Source: Rhabdornis inornatus
Lineage: Eukaryota; Chordata; Aves; Passeriformes; Rhabdornithidae
Length of the DNA stretch: 64,000 nucleotides
Assembly (NCBI GenBank): GCA_013397075.1
Contig: VWZS01002273.1
Coordinates: 108,967-172,966, forward strand
Direction: 5' to 3'
The position numbers and the translations under genes were made by a program. How positions within the stretch are numbered: position 1 is the first letter of the stretch; each line of letters begins with the position of its first letter. Under the pieces are notes generated by a model. The model saw nothing but the letters and a program-made list of their open reading frames with translations, was not told the origin of the DNA and did not search any database. Below are positions 62,901 to 64,000 of this stretch, piece by piece.

Positions 62901-64000
62901 CAAAGGAGTCTTTATCAAGTTTAATGGACAAAACAAATAATTATAAAGATACACCTGTTTAATGTTTTTTTTCAAAAACATTTCATTATGCCAGTATTTT
63001 TCTTTCACGGTGCTATGTGGTTTAGGTCATACACTCTAATAAAACACCCTAGAGAAAAACAGGATATCATAAATGCAAACGCCTTGAAAAAAAAATGTGT
63101 ATCCTTACAAAAGGTTCACATCATATGAAGTTACTTTATAAAACAGCTAATTGATCACAGCAATACACACCATTGGCAAGACCCATTAGGATGGTAGAAG
63201 AGGTATTCAAACTGACAAAGAAAACCAATATGCAAGATATGCCAATATAGAAACACATCCTGCTGAAATGCCTAAGAGTTCAACTATCTGAAAGAGTCAT
63301 TTGGTTGTGCTTTTCATGTACTGCCTATGCATAAGTATCCAAAGAAACTTAAATATTATTTCCTAATATTTATTTGGAAACACCAAATCTCCATTTACTC
63401 CAGGCTGTGGAATAAAGCTGTGGTCATTCTTTTCTCAAAATGCACAAGCAATTTCAGCCTTGAAAGTTTTTAATTTACTAATACTTACCTCCAAGTTATC
63501 AATATAATATTGTAATATAATATAATATATGATATAACATTGTTCCTCAGTAACCAGACTCTTTTTCAACCACTATTCTTGTCACCTTCTACCATATTTT
63601 AGCACCTCTCACCTGATTTTGTAGTTTCCTTTTATGTGTAAGTTCTTAAAAATGTATGGCAGGCATGGATTACCATTGAAATTTTCAGTACCTCTCATCT
63701 TCACATGTCAACACCAATTAACAACAATGCATGGTATCCCAACATTTACAATTACATCTTACAATTACATAACTTGTTTTAAACACGGTTTATTCTTCAT
63801 TATCTTTTTTATCCCACTCCATGTGCCATTCTTGTCTTATTCCTTTAGGAAACCACAGAAGTTGTAGCTAAAAAAATTTCTTTCAATCCTGTTCCCACAC
63901 ACATACTTGTCAGTGCTGACATTAAAACATCTGTTTGTCCTCATCTTCATCTTTGCCATATCCTTCATCACTTCTCACAATCTGGTCCTTCTTTTAGTTT
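59958..64000. other. About 4 kb of AT-rich sequence
   Basis: No gene or recognised transposon. A 13-bp tandem triplet is at 60,148-60,186 and an (AT)-rich imperfect repeat (aatat and ataat words) at 63,497-63,540. Open frames are short and unremarkable. Confidence 0.5.
60148..60186. repeat. 13-bp tandem repeat, three units
   Basis: actatactgaagt occurs three times in a row; the middle unit has one substitution (actatagtgaagt). Confidence 0.95.

Noticed and set aside
1..64000. Search for CRISPR arrays, tRNA genes, rRNA, operons or a novel defence-type system
   Set aside because: No regularly spaced direct repeats with unique spacers, no tRNA-like box A/B pair that I could fold, and no clustered genes. 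The sequence is vertebrate repeat-bearing DNA.

Overview
The window looks like nuclear DNA of a bird, most likely a songbird. It is AT-rich and CpG-poor and has no operon-like packing. It carries CR1 non-LTR retrotransposon fragments, several ending in the avian CR1 3' signature (ATTCTATG-like 8-mers), and avian-type ERV LTRs whose outer ends begin tgtcatgg, tgtaatgg or tgttgtgg. I found no protein-coding gene I can support, and no tRNA, rRNA or CRISPR array. The open frames are short and either lie in repeats or are no longer than chance allows. The window is best read as a gene desert or the inside of a very long intron.

Layout. 0-11 kb: an old reverse-strand CR1 (0.45-1.5 kb), a degenerate ATCT microsatellite (1.8-2.0 kb), about 5 kb of AT-rich sequence, a forward CR1 with a complete 3' end (7.1-8.2 kb), then AT-rich sequence. 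11-16 kb: a long ERV LTR carrying a 40-bp minisatellite (11.23-12.81 kb), a forward CR1 that still encodes YADD (13.1-13.9 kb), and a reverse CR1 of another subfamily (15.27-16.19 kb). 16-36 kb: mostly anonymous AT-rich sequence with low-complexity tracts, one small assembly gap and a local CpG-richer patch at 24.1-24.3 kb. 36-39 kb: a forward CR1 3' end, then a second LTR of the 11-kb family, with a similar minisatellite and a nested CR1 tail. 39-47 kb: AT-rich sequence, an (AAAC)n tract, an AT palindrome, and an unexplained GC-richer kilobase (45.45-46.55 kb). 47.6-49.1 kb: two LTRs in tandem; the first has a perfect 5-bp target-site duplication and contains a 423-base N gap. 51-60 kb: a CR1 tail, a possible LTR piece, an unusually long reverse-strand CR1 (54.8-58.6 kb) split by an ERV LTR fragment, and another LTR (59.31-59.96 kb). 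60-64 kb: AT-rich sequence.

No genes work together here. The useful signals are about genome history: nested transposons, an orientation bias among the LTRs, LTR-borne minisatellites, and assembly defects beside or inside repeats. The main limit is that exons of a spliced vertebrate gene shorter than about 150 bp cannot be excluded by eye.
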